From: Halotalea alkalilenta DSM 17697
GTDB lineage: Bacteria > Pseudomonadota > Gammaproteobacteria > Pseudomonadales > Halomonadaceae
NCBI RefSeq assembly: GCF_000621205.1
Contig: NZ_KK211226.1
Span: forward strand, 96,001 to 160,000
Direction of reading: 5' to 3'
DNA: 64,000 nucleotides
Positions 9,236 through 16,864 of this stretch are shown one piece after another. The notes below the pieces were generated by a model. That model was given only the letters and a program-made list of their open reading frames with translations. It had not been told where the DNA came from and did not search any database. The position numbers and the translations under genes were made by a program. The first letter of the stretch is position 1, and every line of letters begins with the position of its first letter.

Positions 9236-9416
9236 GTTCTCTGGGGTGTTCGCCAGTTGTCGAAGTCCCTCGAGCCTATGTGTAGTACCTGGGGGCATTA
9301 TGCTAGTGAGGGGCCGTGTGCATGTCCGTGCGTCGGAACGCCTAAAGCCCTTCCTGCAGCCACCCACCTGAACCGGTAGGTTCAGGGCCAGAACAACAGC
9401 GGCACTCTGGAGAACT
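9236..9416 (+). ncRNA. ssrS: 6S RNA
   Basis: 6S RNA binds sigma70 RNA polymerase by mimicking an open promoter and lowers transcription in stationary phase. The roughly 180-nt sequence follows the E. coli pattern. The closing stem pairs ttctctggggtgttcgcc with ggcactctggagaa. Other landmarks are agtccctcgagcct, the central bubble region, cgtcggaacgcc and the cctgaaccggtaggttcagg hairpin at about 9367-9386. The position between zapA and ygfA is the conserved location. The ends are estimated to within a few bases. Confidence 0.93.
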
Positions 9417-9422
9417 CTCTAC

Positions 9423-10199
9423 ATGCTTTCACGCCACTCCCGGCGTGCCCGGCGCCCCTTCACCGCCTCTTTTCTCTTCACCCCGTCCCCTTTGCCACTC
9501 GTCGCGGACCACGCTCCGGTACTCGCGCCGCTGCCGTTCGATGCCGATCGTCGCCTGCTCAGGCAGCGCCTGCGCGCTCGCCGCCGCAGCCTCGGCACCC
9601 AGGCCCAGCGCATCGCCGCGCGCCGGCTGGCTCGTCGGCTGCTCGCCGAGCCCCGGCTTCGTCATGTTCGTCATCTCGCGCTCTACCTGCCAAGCGACGG
9701 GGAGATCGATCCGACCCCGTTGATTGCGCTGCTCGCCCGGCGCGGCGTGCGTATCTACCTGCCAGTGCTGCGCCCGTTGGTCGAGAACCGGCTGTGGTTC
9801 GTACGACTCACCCCACGTACCCGCCTGGCGCCCAATCGCTTCAATATTCCCGAACCCCAGACCCGCGCCTCGGCCCATCCCGCCAGGCGGCTGCCCGCCT
9901 GGGCACTGGGCGCAGTGCTGCTGCCGCTGGTCGGGTTCGACGCGCGGGGCGAGCGGCTCGGCATGGGAGGGGGATTCTACGATCGCAGCCTCGGCTTCGT
10001 GCGCCGTAATGTGGGTCGGCGCCCGAGACTCTATGGCATCGCCCATGCGCTTCAAGAGGTCGAGCGGCTGCCGGTGGCCCCCTGGGACGTACCCCTCGAC
10101 GCGGTAGTGAGCGATGCGGGAAGGGTAGTGCCAAGCCATCGAATGAAGCCAAAAACGGCTAGAAATGACGACCGAAACGCCGAACGGGCCGGTGGCTAA
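9423..10199 (+). CDS. ygfA: 5-formyltetrahydrofolate cyclo-ligase (MTHFS)
   Basis: This enzyme converts 5-formyl-THF to 5,10-methenyl-THF using ATP. The C-terminal half shows the signature LPLVGFDARGERLGMGGGFYD with the glycine loop, and the N-terminal KR-LR helix is represented by LLRQRLRARRRSL. The 258-residue product is longer than the usual 180-200 because about 40 residues precede the first helix. A TTG at 9492 would shorten it by 23 residues, so the start is uncertain. The ATG used lies 7 bp after the 6S RNA. The stop codon lies in the loop of a terminator-like hairpin. Confidence 0.92.
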   Translation: MLSRHSRRARRPFTASFLFTPSPLPLVADHAPVLAPLPFDADRRLLRQRLRARRRSLGTQAQRIAARRLARRLLAEPRLRHVRHLALYLPSDGEIDPTPLIALLARRGVRIYLPVLRPLVENRLWFVRLTPRTRLAPNRFNIPEPQTRASAHPARRLPAWALGAVLLPLVGFDARGERLGMGGGFYDRSLGFVRRNVGRRPRLYGIAHALQEVERLPVAPWDVPLDAVVSDAGRVVPSHRMKPKTARNDDRNAERAGG

Positions 10200-10215
10200 G
10201 CCACCGGCCCGTTCG
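10181..10215 (+). terminator. Terminator-like perfect hairpin spanning the ygfA stop codon
   Basis: A perfect 16-bp inverted repeat (cgaacgggccggtggc and its complement) encloses a 3-nt loop, and that loop is the TAA stop of ygfA. No T-run follows on either strand, so it could be an RNA-stabilising hairpin or a bidirectional terminator. It separates ygfA from the convergent small membrane-protein gene. Confidence 0.55.
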
Positions 10216-10243
10216 GGGTCGATCTGGTGTCGCTCGCTGCTGG

Positions 10244-10342
10244 TCAGGAGTTGATCAGCGTCTGCGCGTAGCTCGTCGCTACCATGCCGATGCCGAATAC
10301 CAGGACCAGGGTCAACACTAAATCGGGCTTGCGTCGTCTCAT
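10244..10342 (-). CDS. 32-residue single-pass membrane protein
   Basis: A very small protein, MRRRKPDLVL...YAQTLINS. Three arginines and a lysine at the N-terminus precede one hydrophobic helix (about residues 8-25), so it should insert with the N-terminus inside. A ggag ribosome site lies 5 nt before the ATG at 10342. The frame stays open upstream to 10486 but that part is not protein-like. I recall similar RKPD-plus-helix micro-proteins in Pseudomonas but cannot name the family. Function unknown. It converges on ygfA. Confidence 0.6.
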   Translation of the reverse strand: MRRRKPDLVLTLVLVFGIGMVATSYAQTLINS

Positions 10343-10654
10343 CTCTGCTCCGCGAATTCGAAACACCTGACCGGCTACATGACGCCGCGGCAGTGGACGC
10401 TCGTCCTGCGCCCCCGCCTTCGAACTGCTAAAGCGTCTGGCATCGGGTATCGGTCGGCTTCCGCGACGCAAGAATATTATGACCATGCGGGACGTGTGGC
10501 AACGGGAAAAGCATCTACTGCGCGCCTTCCGTGCACCTTCTGACGCTGCCCGGGCGATACGTTATGCTGTGCCATCCGATACCGGGCGCGACAGCCGTCA
10601 TGTCCGGTGTCGCTAGCGCCTTCCATCCCAACAAGTCCGAGCCTTGCGACCGCC
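10343..10654. other. Intergenic region upstream of pyrC
   Basis: A 312-bp stretch between divergent genes with no gene that I can support. It should hold the pyrC promoter and that of the 32-residue membrane protein, but no clear pair of -35 and -10 boxes stands out. Confidence 0.3.
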
Positions 10655-11710
10655 ATGACAGCCTCCGCCGAACCCTCCCGCTTGACCCTGCGCCGCCCCG
10701 ACGATTGGCACCTTCACTTTCGTGACGAGATGATGCTCGAGACGGTGGTACCCAGTACCAGCGCCCACTTCGCGCGGGCCATCGTGATGCCCAATCTGGT
10801 CCCACCGGTCACCAGCATCGAGGCAGCCGTCGCCTACAAAAAGCGCATCGAGGCGGCGATCCCAACAGGCGATGACTTCGCCCCGCTGCTCACCTGCTAC
10901 CTCACCGATGGACTCGACCCCGCCGAGCTCGAGCGCGGGCACCGCGAGGGCGTGTTCACCGCCGCCAAGCTCTATCCCGCCCATGCCACCACCAACTCGA
11001 GCCACGGCGTCAGCGACGTGAGCAAGATTCGCCCGCTGCTCGAGACCATGCAGCGCATCGGCATGCCGATGCTGGTGCATGGCGAAGTCACCGATCCCAC
11101 CGTCGACATCTTCGATCGCGAGGCGGCGTTCATCGAGCGGGTGCTCGATGGCGTGCGCCGAGACTTTCCCGAGTTGAAGATCGTGATGGAGCACATCACC
11201 ACCAAGGATGCCGCGGACTACCTGCGTGAGGGCAACGACTACCTCGGCGCGACGATCACTCCCCAGCATTTGCGCCACAACCGCAACGACATGCTGGTCG
11301 GCGGCATCCGGCCGCATCTCTACTGCCTGCCGATCCTGAAGCGCAACGTTCACCAGCAGGCCCTGCGCCAGCTGGTGGCGAGCGGCTTCGAGCGGGTCTT
11401 CCTCGGCACCGATTCAGCCCCGCATCCGCGCCACGCCAAAGAGAGCGCCTGCGGCTGCGCTGGGGTGTTCAACGCATCCGCCGCACTCGGCGTCTATGCA
11501 GAGGTATTCGAGGAAGAGAACGCGCTCGAGCATTTCGAGGCGTTCTGCTCGCTCAACGGCCCGCGCTTCTACGGCCTGCCGATCAACCAGGGCGAGATCA
11601 CCCTGGTCAAGCGCGAGACGCGCTATCCCGAGCGGGTCGGCCACGGTGATATCGAACTGTTTCCCTTCCTCGGCGGCGAGAGCACCCGCTGGGGCGTCGA
11701 AAACGGCTGA
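10655..11710 (+). CDS. pyrC: Dihydroorotase (class II, PyrC)
   Basis: PyrC closes carbamoyl aspartate to dihydroorotate in pyrimidine synthesis. The ATG at 10655 gives 351 residues, close to E. coli (348); the open frame back to 10607 lacks homology. Metal ligands are visible as WHLHFRD (His19, His21), the carboxylated lysine in [13 protein letters not shown], His in MLVHGE and MEHITT, and the catalytic Asp in LGTDSAPH. Class II enzymes are monofunctional and not part of the pyrB complex. A GC-rich hairpin follows the stop. Confidence 0.96.
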   Translation: MTASAEPSRLTLRRPDDWHLHFRDEMMLETVVPSTSAHFARAIVMPNLVPPVTSIEAAVAYKKRIEAAIPTGDDFAPLLTCYLTDGLDPAELERGHREGVFTAAKLYPAHATTNSSHGVSDVSKIRPLLETMQRIGMPMLVHGEVTDPTVDIFDREAAFIERVLDGVRRDFPELKIVMEHITTKDAADYLREGNDYLGATITPQHLRHNRNDMLVGGIRPHLYCLPILKRNVHQQALRQLVASGFERVFLGTDSAPHPRHAKESACGCAGVFNASAALGVYAEVFEEENALEHFEAFCSLNGPRFYGLPINQGEITLVKRETRYPERVGHGDIELFPFLGGESTRWGVENG

Positions 11711-11728
11711 GCGTCGTCCTCAAGCCTT

Positions 11729-11757
11729 GCGCGCGCGGGGCCTCGGGCCGCGCGCGC
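11729..11757 (+). terminator. GC-rich hairpin after pyrC
   Basis: A 10-bp perfect stem (gcgcgcgcgg with ccgcgcgcgc) around a 9-nt loop starts 18 bp after the pyrC stop. No T-run follows, so termination efficiency is uncertain. Confidence 0.45.
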
Positions 11758-11774
11758 GCTAATCAACAGGCGGT

Positions 11775-11897
11775 TCAGATGTCCTCACCCTCACCGCTCT
11801 TCATGCCTTTCAGGCACTGTCCGCACATCAACGCCACGATGCTCGAGATCGCCAGGATCCCGGCGGATACGGTCAGGAAGATGAAAAAGGTCGTCAT
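11775..11897 (-). CDS. 40-residue membrane protein with Cys pair
   Basis: A short reading frame coding for MTTFFIFLTVSAGILAISS followed by a second hydrophobic stretch and CGQCLKGMKSGEGEDI. One long transmembrane helix (about residues 3-25) is followed by a CxxC pair (CGQC) and a charged tail. The start at 11897 has a gggg-containing weak ribosome site. It is not a shadow of another gene. Function unknown; CxxC next to a helix could bind a metal or be redox-active, which is only a guess. Confidence 0.6.
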   Translation of the reverse strand: MTTFFIFLTVSAGILAISSIVALMCGQCLKGMKSGEGEDI

Positions 11898-12160
11898 GGC
11901 TAAGCCCCACTGGCTGTCTTCGCCCGCCTTCTAGTCGAGAAAAGCGCCGAAGCGGCTCAATGGGCTGGAGACAGCCCCGAAAAGGAGGGTCCGGCGGGAA
12001 GACTCACCTTCCGAGCGATGGCGCGATCATGGTCTTGAGAAGTGAGGATACTGCCCGTGGGGCGATGTCAATCTCAGGAGTAACGAGGTAAAACGCCCCC
12101 ATTTGACGCCTTTGCCCGCAAGGGACACCGCCCCGGCGGGCAGCGCCCACGATCACGCAT

Positions 12161-12200
12161 ATCGCTGCGTGGTGTTTCACGTGAAACGCCACGCAGCGAT
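12161..12200. other. parS-like site inside a 40-bp palindrome (site 1)
   Basis: tgtttcacgtgaaacg at 12173-12188 matches the bacterial parS consensus TGTTYCACGTGRAACA at 15 of 16 positions. Perfect 12-bp inverted arms flank it, so the full 40 bp is a palindrome with one mispaired position and no loop. The absence of a loop favours a protein-binding site over a terminator. Its right edge touches the ilvA-derived direct repeat. Confidence 0.6.
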
Positions 12201-12239
12201 TCAAGCCAGAAACAGCCTGTAGGCGGGGTTGTCGCTCTC
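12200..12239. repeat. 40-bp direct repeat of the ilvA 3' end (left copy, att-like)
   Basis: This 40-bp sequence is identical to 15322-15361, the last codons and stop of ilvA. On the minus strand it still reads [12 protein letters not shown] and stop, but the DNA upstream is not ilvA. With the right copy it brackets a 3.1-kb AT-rich segment, the pattern left by site-specific insertion into the 3' end of a gene. No integrase is present. Confidence 0.75.
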
Positions 12240-12240
12240 C

Positions 12241-12734
12241 TTACCCGGCGGCACGGCAACCAGCCGCTTGGCCGAGCCGTCGCTCTGCGGTACCGAACGA
12301 TCAGAAGAATAGGTTGCCTTCGCCGATCTCCCAGTTGATGAAACCCGGCTCCCGGTTCTGGTCCGCGGTGATCTCCGAGTTCAAGCTGCCCCAGCTCAAC
12401 ATGCCCTGTGTAACAGACCGCTGACAAAGTATTTGAAGATGCCACGATGGCTTCCAGCCGCCTCCAAGAGCGCGCTGGCCGGCAATCGATTGCACCGGGG
12501 TTTGCGACATGGATGTCGCAAAAGGCGCGCCCGGACAGGGACGTCCATGCGCGCCGACCCGAGGGCAAGCGATTGCCGGCCAGGGTTTCGCGATCTTGTG
12601 GCGGCGCATCCCCATCAGGGGGAGCGCGAGGGGTCCGCCCCTCGCATCTAAACGAGCGATAGGCTCGTTAGAGCGAAAACGGTTCTCGACTCGCCAGGAT
12701 CGAAAGTGTCGCTGGGTCCGAAAGGGGTTTGTCA
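12241..12734. other. Non-coding left part of the island with a decayed gene tail
   Basis: No intact gene is seen. On the minus strand 12301-12402 reads a protein-like tail, MLSWGSLNSEITAD through INWEIGEGNLFF and stop, which may be the end of a lost gene; the frame upstream of it runs into a palindromic element and is not protein-like. A small hairpin (aacgagc/gctcgtt) lies at 12651-12669. Confidence 0.4.
12475..12583. repeat. ERIC-like imperfect palindromic element
   Basis: Outer 14-bp inverted repeats (ctggccggcaatcg at 12475-12488 and its complement at 12570-12583) enclose an inner perfect hairpin, tttgcgacat-gg-atgtcgcaaa, at 12501-12522. A further gcgcgc pair lies inside. The overall 109-bp cruciform shape resembles mobile intergenic palindromes such as ERIC or MITEs. 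Only one copy is seen in the window. Confidence 0.5.
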
Positions 12735-13118
12735 TTAATCTGGTGTAATGACATTGTTCTTTAGCGCGCCCCCCTTCAGTGCGGAAAACTGCCCCTCCGT
12801 AAGAACGGAGCTGAACAGCTCACCCATATACTTTGGCAGCTTGCTTACCTCAGGGATCAAATGATTGAACAGAGCATCACCTGTTCCTTTCTTGCTTTCA
12901 GGATCAACATAATGCCTGGACTCATCCTCATAGTTTTCATAGTAATAGTCATTGTTTTGACCGATCAAATTATAAATATAGTAAGTAGGCACCGTGGGCC
13001 CACTGCCACTGCTGAAGTGTACACCGGCCATTGTGAACCCGCCGCCAGCATAATTCGGTTGCGTTGGAGGAGTATAATATCCCCAGACGGTCATCGCAGA
13101 AGCTGTTTGCATCGTCAT
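12735..13118 (-). CDS. Hypothetical Tyr/Asn-rich protein of the AT-rich island
   Basis: A 127-residue protein that I do not recognise. The N-terminal half is rich in Gly, Tyr, Pro and Asn (VWGYYTPPTQPNYAGGGFTMAG, split by no hydrophobic segment), followed by an acidic YYYENYEDESRHYVD stretch and a more ordinary helical C-terminus. No signal peptide or transmembrane segment is seen. A gaggt ribosome site stands 7 nt before the ATG at 13118, and codon use is more AT-rich than the surroundings, suggesting transfer. It faces the tandem membrane-protein genes divergently. Confidence 0.6.
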   Translation of the reverse strand: MTMQTASAMTVWGYYTPPTQPNYAGGGFTMAGVHFSSGSGPTVPTYYIYNLIGQNNDYYYENYEDESRHYVDPESKKGTGDALFNHLIPEVSKLPKYMGELFSSVLTEGQFSALKGGALKNNVITPD

Positions 13119-13475
13119 CGTTCACCTCGAATGATTTTCTTTTTAAGCAAGGCACGATCTAAACGACTTGGGTCAACCACAAAAATAGGTGGCGCCGGGA
13201 GATTTATAATAAGTCAGCACGAAAAGGCTAACTGACATAGAGTTAATACGACACAGACTCAAATGCAAGTGAATATCATTAAGATTTGTCTAAGAAAAGG
13301 CTTTTCTCCCCCGGCTATACTGCTAGCAGCGCCGGCCTTCACATTGATCCGTGCGCTTAGCCTCTACCGCATTCCTTGCGGCGAGGCCGGAGACGGATTT
13401 TCTTTTTCACCCCGGTCGAGGGCGAATTTAGGCTACCAAGGCATTGTTTAACGGTGAAAATCTGGTAGAGGAAGA
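13119..13475. other. AT-rich divergent intergenic region in the island
   Basis: This 357-bp stretch separates the Tyr/Asn-rich gene from the tandem membrane genes. Short open frames exist (for example 13263-13451) but none has a ribosome site or protein-like composition. It presumably holds promoters for both sides; I cannot place them. Confidence 0.3.
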
Positions 13476-13571
13476 ATGAGCGGATCGAGGCACGAAGCAG
13501 TCAGCGAAGCGACTAGCAACGGCCAAGCGACGAAAAAGGGAAAGGATAAGAGAAACAAGCTAGAGGATTAG
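13476..13571 (+). CDS. Possible 31-residue Lys-rich peptide upstream of membrane gene
   Basis: MSGSRHEAVSEATSNGQATK and a lysine/arginine-rich tail. A gagga sequence stands 3-4 nt before the ATG, and the TAG stop ends 4 bp before the next gene, which would allow translational coupling. It has no hydrophobic segment. It may be a leader peptide, a small protein or chance. Confidence 0.3.
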   Translation: MSGSRHEAVSEATSNGQATKKGKDKRNKLED

Positions 13572-13575
13572 GACA

Positions 13576-14112
13576 ATGCGTTTGGACGGGTACGGATATG
13601 CGTTTTTCGAACGCAAGGAAGATGGCGTCATCATATACCATGGCCAGTTCCGTGGCCCTGGCTACATCGTTACCGAAGAGATCAAAAGGAAAATCAAGAG
13701 GCTCTTCGCCTTCATATTCACTACCCAGCTCTTCGTCATCTTCCCTATTTTCTCCACCGGAAATTATCTGCTGGGACTCTCCATCGCCACCGTGGTCGTA
13801 GCGATCTTTTACTATGTCCATGGGAAACTAGTGAAAGACCTCCCAATATCTCCTTATCCGCGCCAGCGCTTCCCTCAGAGAGTCGATCGCATCGCAGAAA
13901 ATATGCCTATTTGGTATTTCCTTTTTTTCCCTTTCTTACTCCTACTCTTGTATGTTTTCACAAATCATTTCTTTAACCAAGAGGATCACAAGCTTTTAGC
14001 ATTCGTAAGCATGATATTCCTGCTCATACTCAATGCATGGGCGGTCTTGTGCTTGGTCGTCAAGATAAAGCACCTTTTCGAATACATACAGAAACGTCGA
14101 CAGATAAAATAA
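13576..14112 (+). CDS. Four-helix membrane protein, tandem family copy 1
   Basis: A 178-residue protein of unknown function. The cytosolic-looking N-terminus carries FFERKEDGVIIYHGQFRGPG. Two hydrophobic hairpins follow (about residues 43-62 with 65-84, and 112-131 with 143-163), separated by a conserved loop ISPYPRQRFPQRVDR. The basic C-terminus (QKRRQIK) suggests it stays inside. It is clearly paralogous to the gene at 14387 (KEDG-IIYHG-FR and SPYPRQR-PQR shared). The AT-rich codon use stands out from the chromosome. Membrane immunity proteins can look like this, but nothing here proves such a role. Confidence 0.75.
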   Translation: MRLDGYGYAFFERKEDGVIIYHGQFRGPGYIVTEEIKRKIKRLFAFIFTTQLFVIFPIFSTGNYLLGLSIATVVVAIFYYVHGKLVKDLPISPYPRQRFPQRVDRIAENMPIWYFLFFPFLLLLLYVFTNHFFNQEDHKLLAFVSMIFLLILNAWAVLCLVVKIKHLFEYIQKRRQIK

Positions 14113-14149
14113 TAAATAGTATTGCACTGAAAATCACTTGGCTAAGAGA

Positions 14150-14335
14150 GGAAAACGCCCGTACACACTATTGGTTTCTCGCATTCTTATTCCTTATCTT
14201 TTTTCATTACTACACCTGGCTTTTTGTCCAAGGCGATAAAAAATAGAGGGCCACCCCAGTATGACTGCGCTCTCTATGAATATGACCTCGGAGATCAAAA
14301 TAAGACTTTTCATAAGATCCAGACAAAACATTGAG
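14150..14335 (+). pseudogene. Decayed middle copy of the tandem membrane-protein family
   Basis: Between the two intact copies the sequence still codes for THYWFLAFLFLIFFHYYTWLF then VQGDKK and a stop. This lines up with the second helical hairpin of copy 3 (PLWLLLFSLPFLFMITYFLAW then HFFTQDDQK). The 3' part at about 14293-14335 matches the copy 3 C-terminal codons for IKTRLFLRSRKKR at nucleotide level, with a one-base deletion before the stop. It therefore looks like the C-terminal remains of a third gene, broken by stops and deletions. Confidence 0.5.
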
Positions 14336-14386
14336 TGGTTCGTATTTTTCCACACCATAAGCGTCTCGAACAGGAGGAATAGACCA

Positions 14387-14914
14387 ATGCGCTCGAGAGG
14401 ACTCGGGAATATTTTTTTTGAAACCAAAGAAGATGGCACCATTATCTATCATGGTAAGTTTAGAGATCGTGGCTATATCGTCACCGAAAAGATAAAGAGC
14501 AAGCTGCTGGCGCTCTATTCCTCTGCCTTTGGTATCCAATTTTTTGTCATCTTTCCTGCATTTAGTACCGGACATTATTTCTTCGGACTTTTCCTGGGAG
14601 GCCTGATCGTCATGATTTTCTACTTCATCCACCGCCGATTGGTCAAAAATCTGCCTCTTTCCCCCTATCCTCGGCAACGATTGCCACAACGAGCCGAGCG
14701 GGTCGGCAGGGAGGCGCCTTTATGGCTCCTGCTTTTCTCACTTCCATTTCTGTTCATGATTACCTATTTCCTCGCATGGCATTTTTTCACCCAGGATGAT
14801 CAGAAAGCATTGGCCCTAAGCGCAATGATTTTCTTCATCCTGCTGGATATGATCCTGATCGTGACTCTAGTGATCAAAACAAGGCTTTTCCTCCGATCCC
14901 GGAAAAAACGTTGA
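14387..14914 (+). CDS. Four-helix membrane protein, tandem family copy 3
   Basis: A 175-residue paralogue of the protein at 13576. I start it at the ATG at 14387, which has a strong aggagg ribosome site 9 nt upstream and aligns with the start of copy 1; the frame stays open to 14261 but that part is the tail of a decayed copy. Shared features are FFETKEDGTIIYHGKFRDRG, the SPYPRQRLPQRAERVG loop, two hydrophobic hairpins and a basic tail (RSRKKR). Function unknown. Tandem duplication with one dead copy suggests recent turnover. Confidence 0.75.
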   Translation: MRSRGLGNIFFETKEDGTIIYHGKFRDRGYIVTEKIKSKLLALYSSAFGIQFFVIFPAFSTGHYFFGLFLGGLIVMIFYFIHRRLVKNLPLSPYPRQRLPQRAERVGREAPLWLLLFSLPFLFMITYFLAWHFFTQDDQKALALSAMIFFILLDMILIVTLVIKTRLFLRSRKKR

Positions 14915-14966
14915 GAGGCTCATGCTTTCCATGCGCTCCCCGATCAACCGTGCCATTGGCAGCCCC

Positions 14967-15085
14967 CTATAGCCTCGTCCAGAAAACCCATATCCAGAAG
15001 AACAGCGCCGGCACCTGGATCCAGTACCGTGGGGCCTGCGCCAACAACCGGCAGCGCTGCTGCGGCAGACGCAGATAGAGCAGCG
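14967..15085 (-). pseudogene. C-terminal fragment of a membrane protein
   Basis: On the minus strand an open stretch reads PLLYLRLPQQRCRLLAQAPR, then YWIQVPALFFWIWVFWTRL and stop. The hydrophobic, Trp-rich end looks like the last helix of a real membrane protein, but a stop codon lies just upstream and no start is present. The remainder of 14915-15321 has no supported gene; a plus-strand frame ending near 15200 is weaker. Confidence 0.3.
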
Positions 15086-15321
15086 GTTGCGGACTGCATT
15101 GAACTAGCGCTCAGCTTGATCCACGAAAGGGAACCATTGCCGCCTTTCGTGAAGACTCACTGGATATCATTGAATACATCGGGATTGAACGCAAAGTAGC
15201 CGCACCGCCATCGCTGAACGGCTTTCCCGCCAGCGCGTCACCTCGATGCGGGTGACTGCGGCTCAGCGCGTCGGGCCATTCGCCGCAGCCAATGGCCCGA
15301 TCCATTAGCACCGAACCCCAT

Positions 15322-15361
15322 TTCAAGCCAGAAACAGCCTGTAGGCGGGGTTGTCGCTCTC
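15322..15361. repeat. 40-bp direct repeat, right copy (3' end of intact ilvA)
   Basis: Identical to 12200-12239. Here it forms the real last codons and TGA of ilvA, so the proposed insertion would have kept the gene intact while leaving a duplicate 3.1 kb away. Confidence 0.75.
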
Positions 15362-16864
15362 TTTCCAGTAGCGGTAGCCGATTTCGTCGAGGTGGCTCTC
15401 GAGCCCTTCGAGCTCGGCGCTGGGTACCTGCATGCCGACCAGCACCCGGCCGTAGGCGGCGCCGTGGTTGCGGTAGTGGAACAGTGAGATGTTCCAGCTC
15501 TCCGGCAGGTGGCTGAGGAAGTTCATCAGCGCGCCGGGACGTTCGGGAAACTCGAATCGATAGAGCGCCTCCTCCACCCCTTGGCGGTCACCGACCGGTG
15601 GCCTGCCGCCGCCGAGATGGCGGATGTGCAGCTTGGCCAGTTCGTTGTCGGAAAGATCCTCCACCGGGTAGCCCGCCTCTTCTAGCCGGGCGATGGCACG
15701 ACGCCGGTCCTCGCCGCCGGGGACGACCTGGATGCCGACGAAGATCCGCGCCGCCTGGGCATCGGCGTAGCGATAGTTGAACTCGGTCACCATCCGCGCG
15801 CCGATGTTCTGGCAGAACTGCTTGAAGCTGCCCGGGCGTTCGGGAATGGTCACCGCGATGATCGCCTCGCGCTGCTCGCCGAGCTGGGCGCGCTCGGCGA
15901 TGTGCTGGAGCCGGTCGAAGTTGGTGTTGGCACCGGAGTTGACGCATACCAGCGTGCGCCCCGAGACACCGGGACGCTTGGCGTACTTTTTCAGCCCCGC
16001 CAGCGACACGGCACCAGAGGCTTCGGCGAGCCCGCGGGTGTCTTCGAAGATGTCCTTGACCGCCGCGCAAACCTCGTCGGTGGTCACCGTGATCACCTCG
16101 TCGACCAGATCCTTGAGCAGTGCGAACGGCGCTTCGCCGATCCGCGCCACCGCCACCCCTTCGGCGAACAGGCCGACGCTCGTCAGGGTCACCGGCTCCC
16201 CCGCGTCCATCGCGGCCTTGAGGCAGGCGGCGTCCTCCGGCTCGACCCCGATCACCTTGATCTCCGGGCGCAGGTACTTGATGTAGGCGGCCATCCCGGC
16301 GATCAGCCCGCCGCCGCCAACCGGCACGAACACCGCATCGATCGGCCCCTGGTGCTGGCGCAGAAGCTCCATCGCCACGGTTCCCTGGCCCGCGATCACG
16401 TCGGGGTCGTCGAACGGCGCCAGGTAGGTGTAGCCGAACTCGCGCTGGAGCTCGAGCGCGTGGTCGAGCGCGGCGTTGAACGCATCCCCCTCGAGCACCA
16501 CCTCCGCGCCCCGCGCCCGCACCGCGGCGACCTTGATCTCTGGCGTGATCCTCGGCATCACGATCACCGCCTTGACCCCCATCTGACGCGCCGCCAGCGC
16601 CACGCCCTGGGCATGGTTGCCGGCCGAGGCGGTAATCACGCCCTTGGCGCGCTGCTCCTCGCTGAGAAAGGTCATGCGGTTGTAGGCGCCGCGAATCTTG
16701 AACGAGAACACCGGCTGCAGGTCCTCGCGCTTGATCAGCACGCGGTTGCCCAATCGTTCGGAGAGGAAGGGGGCGGGAGAGAGCGGAGTTTCGATCGCCG
16801 CCTCGTAGACCCTCGCGGTGAGGATCTTCTTGACGTACGACTCGAGCATCGAGGTGTCAGGCAT
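15323..16864 (-). CDS. ilvA: Threonine ammonia-lyase, biosynthetic (IlvA)
   Basis: IlvA deaminates threonine to 2-oxobutanoate, the first step to isoleucine, with PLP as cofactor. The 513-residue protein has the fold-type II core with the PLP lysine in [12 protein letters not shown] (Lys56), the PLP phosphate loop [11 protein letters not shown] and the [11 protein letters not shown] segment. Two C-terminal ACT-like regulatory domains (about residues 335-420 and 430-510) give feedback control by isoleucine and valine. Length and order match the biosynthetic form, not the short catabolic TdcB. Its 3' end is duplicated at 12200. Confidence 0.96.
   Translation of the reverse strand: MPDTSMLESYVKKILTARVYEAAIETPLSPAPFLSERLGNRVLIKREDLQPVFSFKIRGAYNRMTFLSEEQRAKGVITASAGNHAQGVALAARQMGVKAVIVMPRITPEIKVAAVRARGAEVVLEGDAFNAALDHALELQREFGYTYLAPFDDPDVIAGQGTVAMELLRQHQGPIDAVFVPVGGGGLIAGMAAYIKYLRPEIKVIGVEPEDAACLKAAMDAGEPVTLTSVGLFAEGVAVARIGEAPFALLKDLVDEVITVTTDEVCAAVKDIFEDTRGLAEASGAVSLAGLKKYAKRPGVSGRTLVCVNSGANTNFDRLQHIAERAQLGEQREAIIAVTIPERPGSFKQFCQNIGARMVTEFNYRYADAQAARIFVGIQVVPGGEDRRRAIARLEEAGYPVEDLSDNELAKLHIRHLGGGRPPVGDRQGVEEALYRFEFPERPGALMNFLSHLPESWNISLFHYRNHGAAYGRVLVGMQVPSAELEGLESHLDEIGYRYWKESDNPAYRLFLA

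Noticed and set aside
12301-12735. 144-codon ORF on the minus strand in the island
   Set aside because: Most of it reads through a palindromic element. Only the last 33 residues look protein-like, so it is kept as a decayed tail.
13263-13451. 62-codon ORF in the island
   Set aside because: No ribosome site and no protein-like pattern.
15098-15200. Plus-strand peptide ending in NTSGLNAK as a gene fragment
   Set aside because: Ordinary open frame in GC-rich DNA, no start, and it overlaps the more convincing minus-strand membrane tail.
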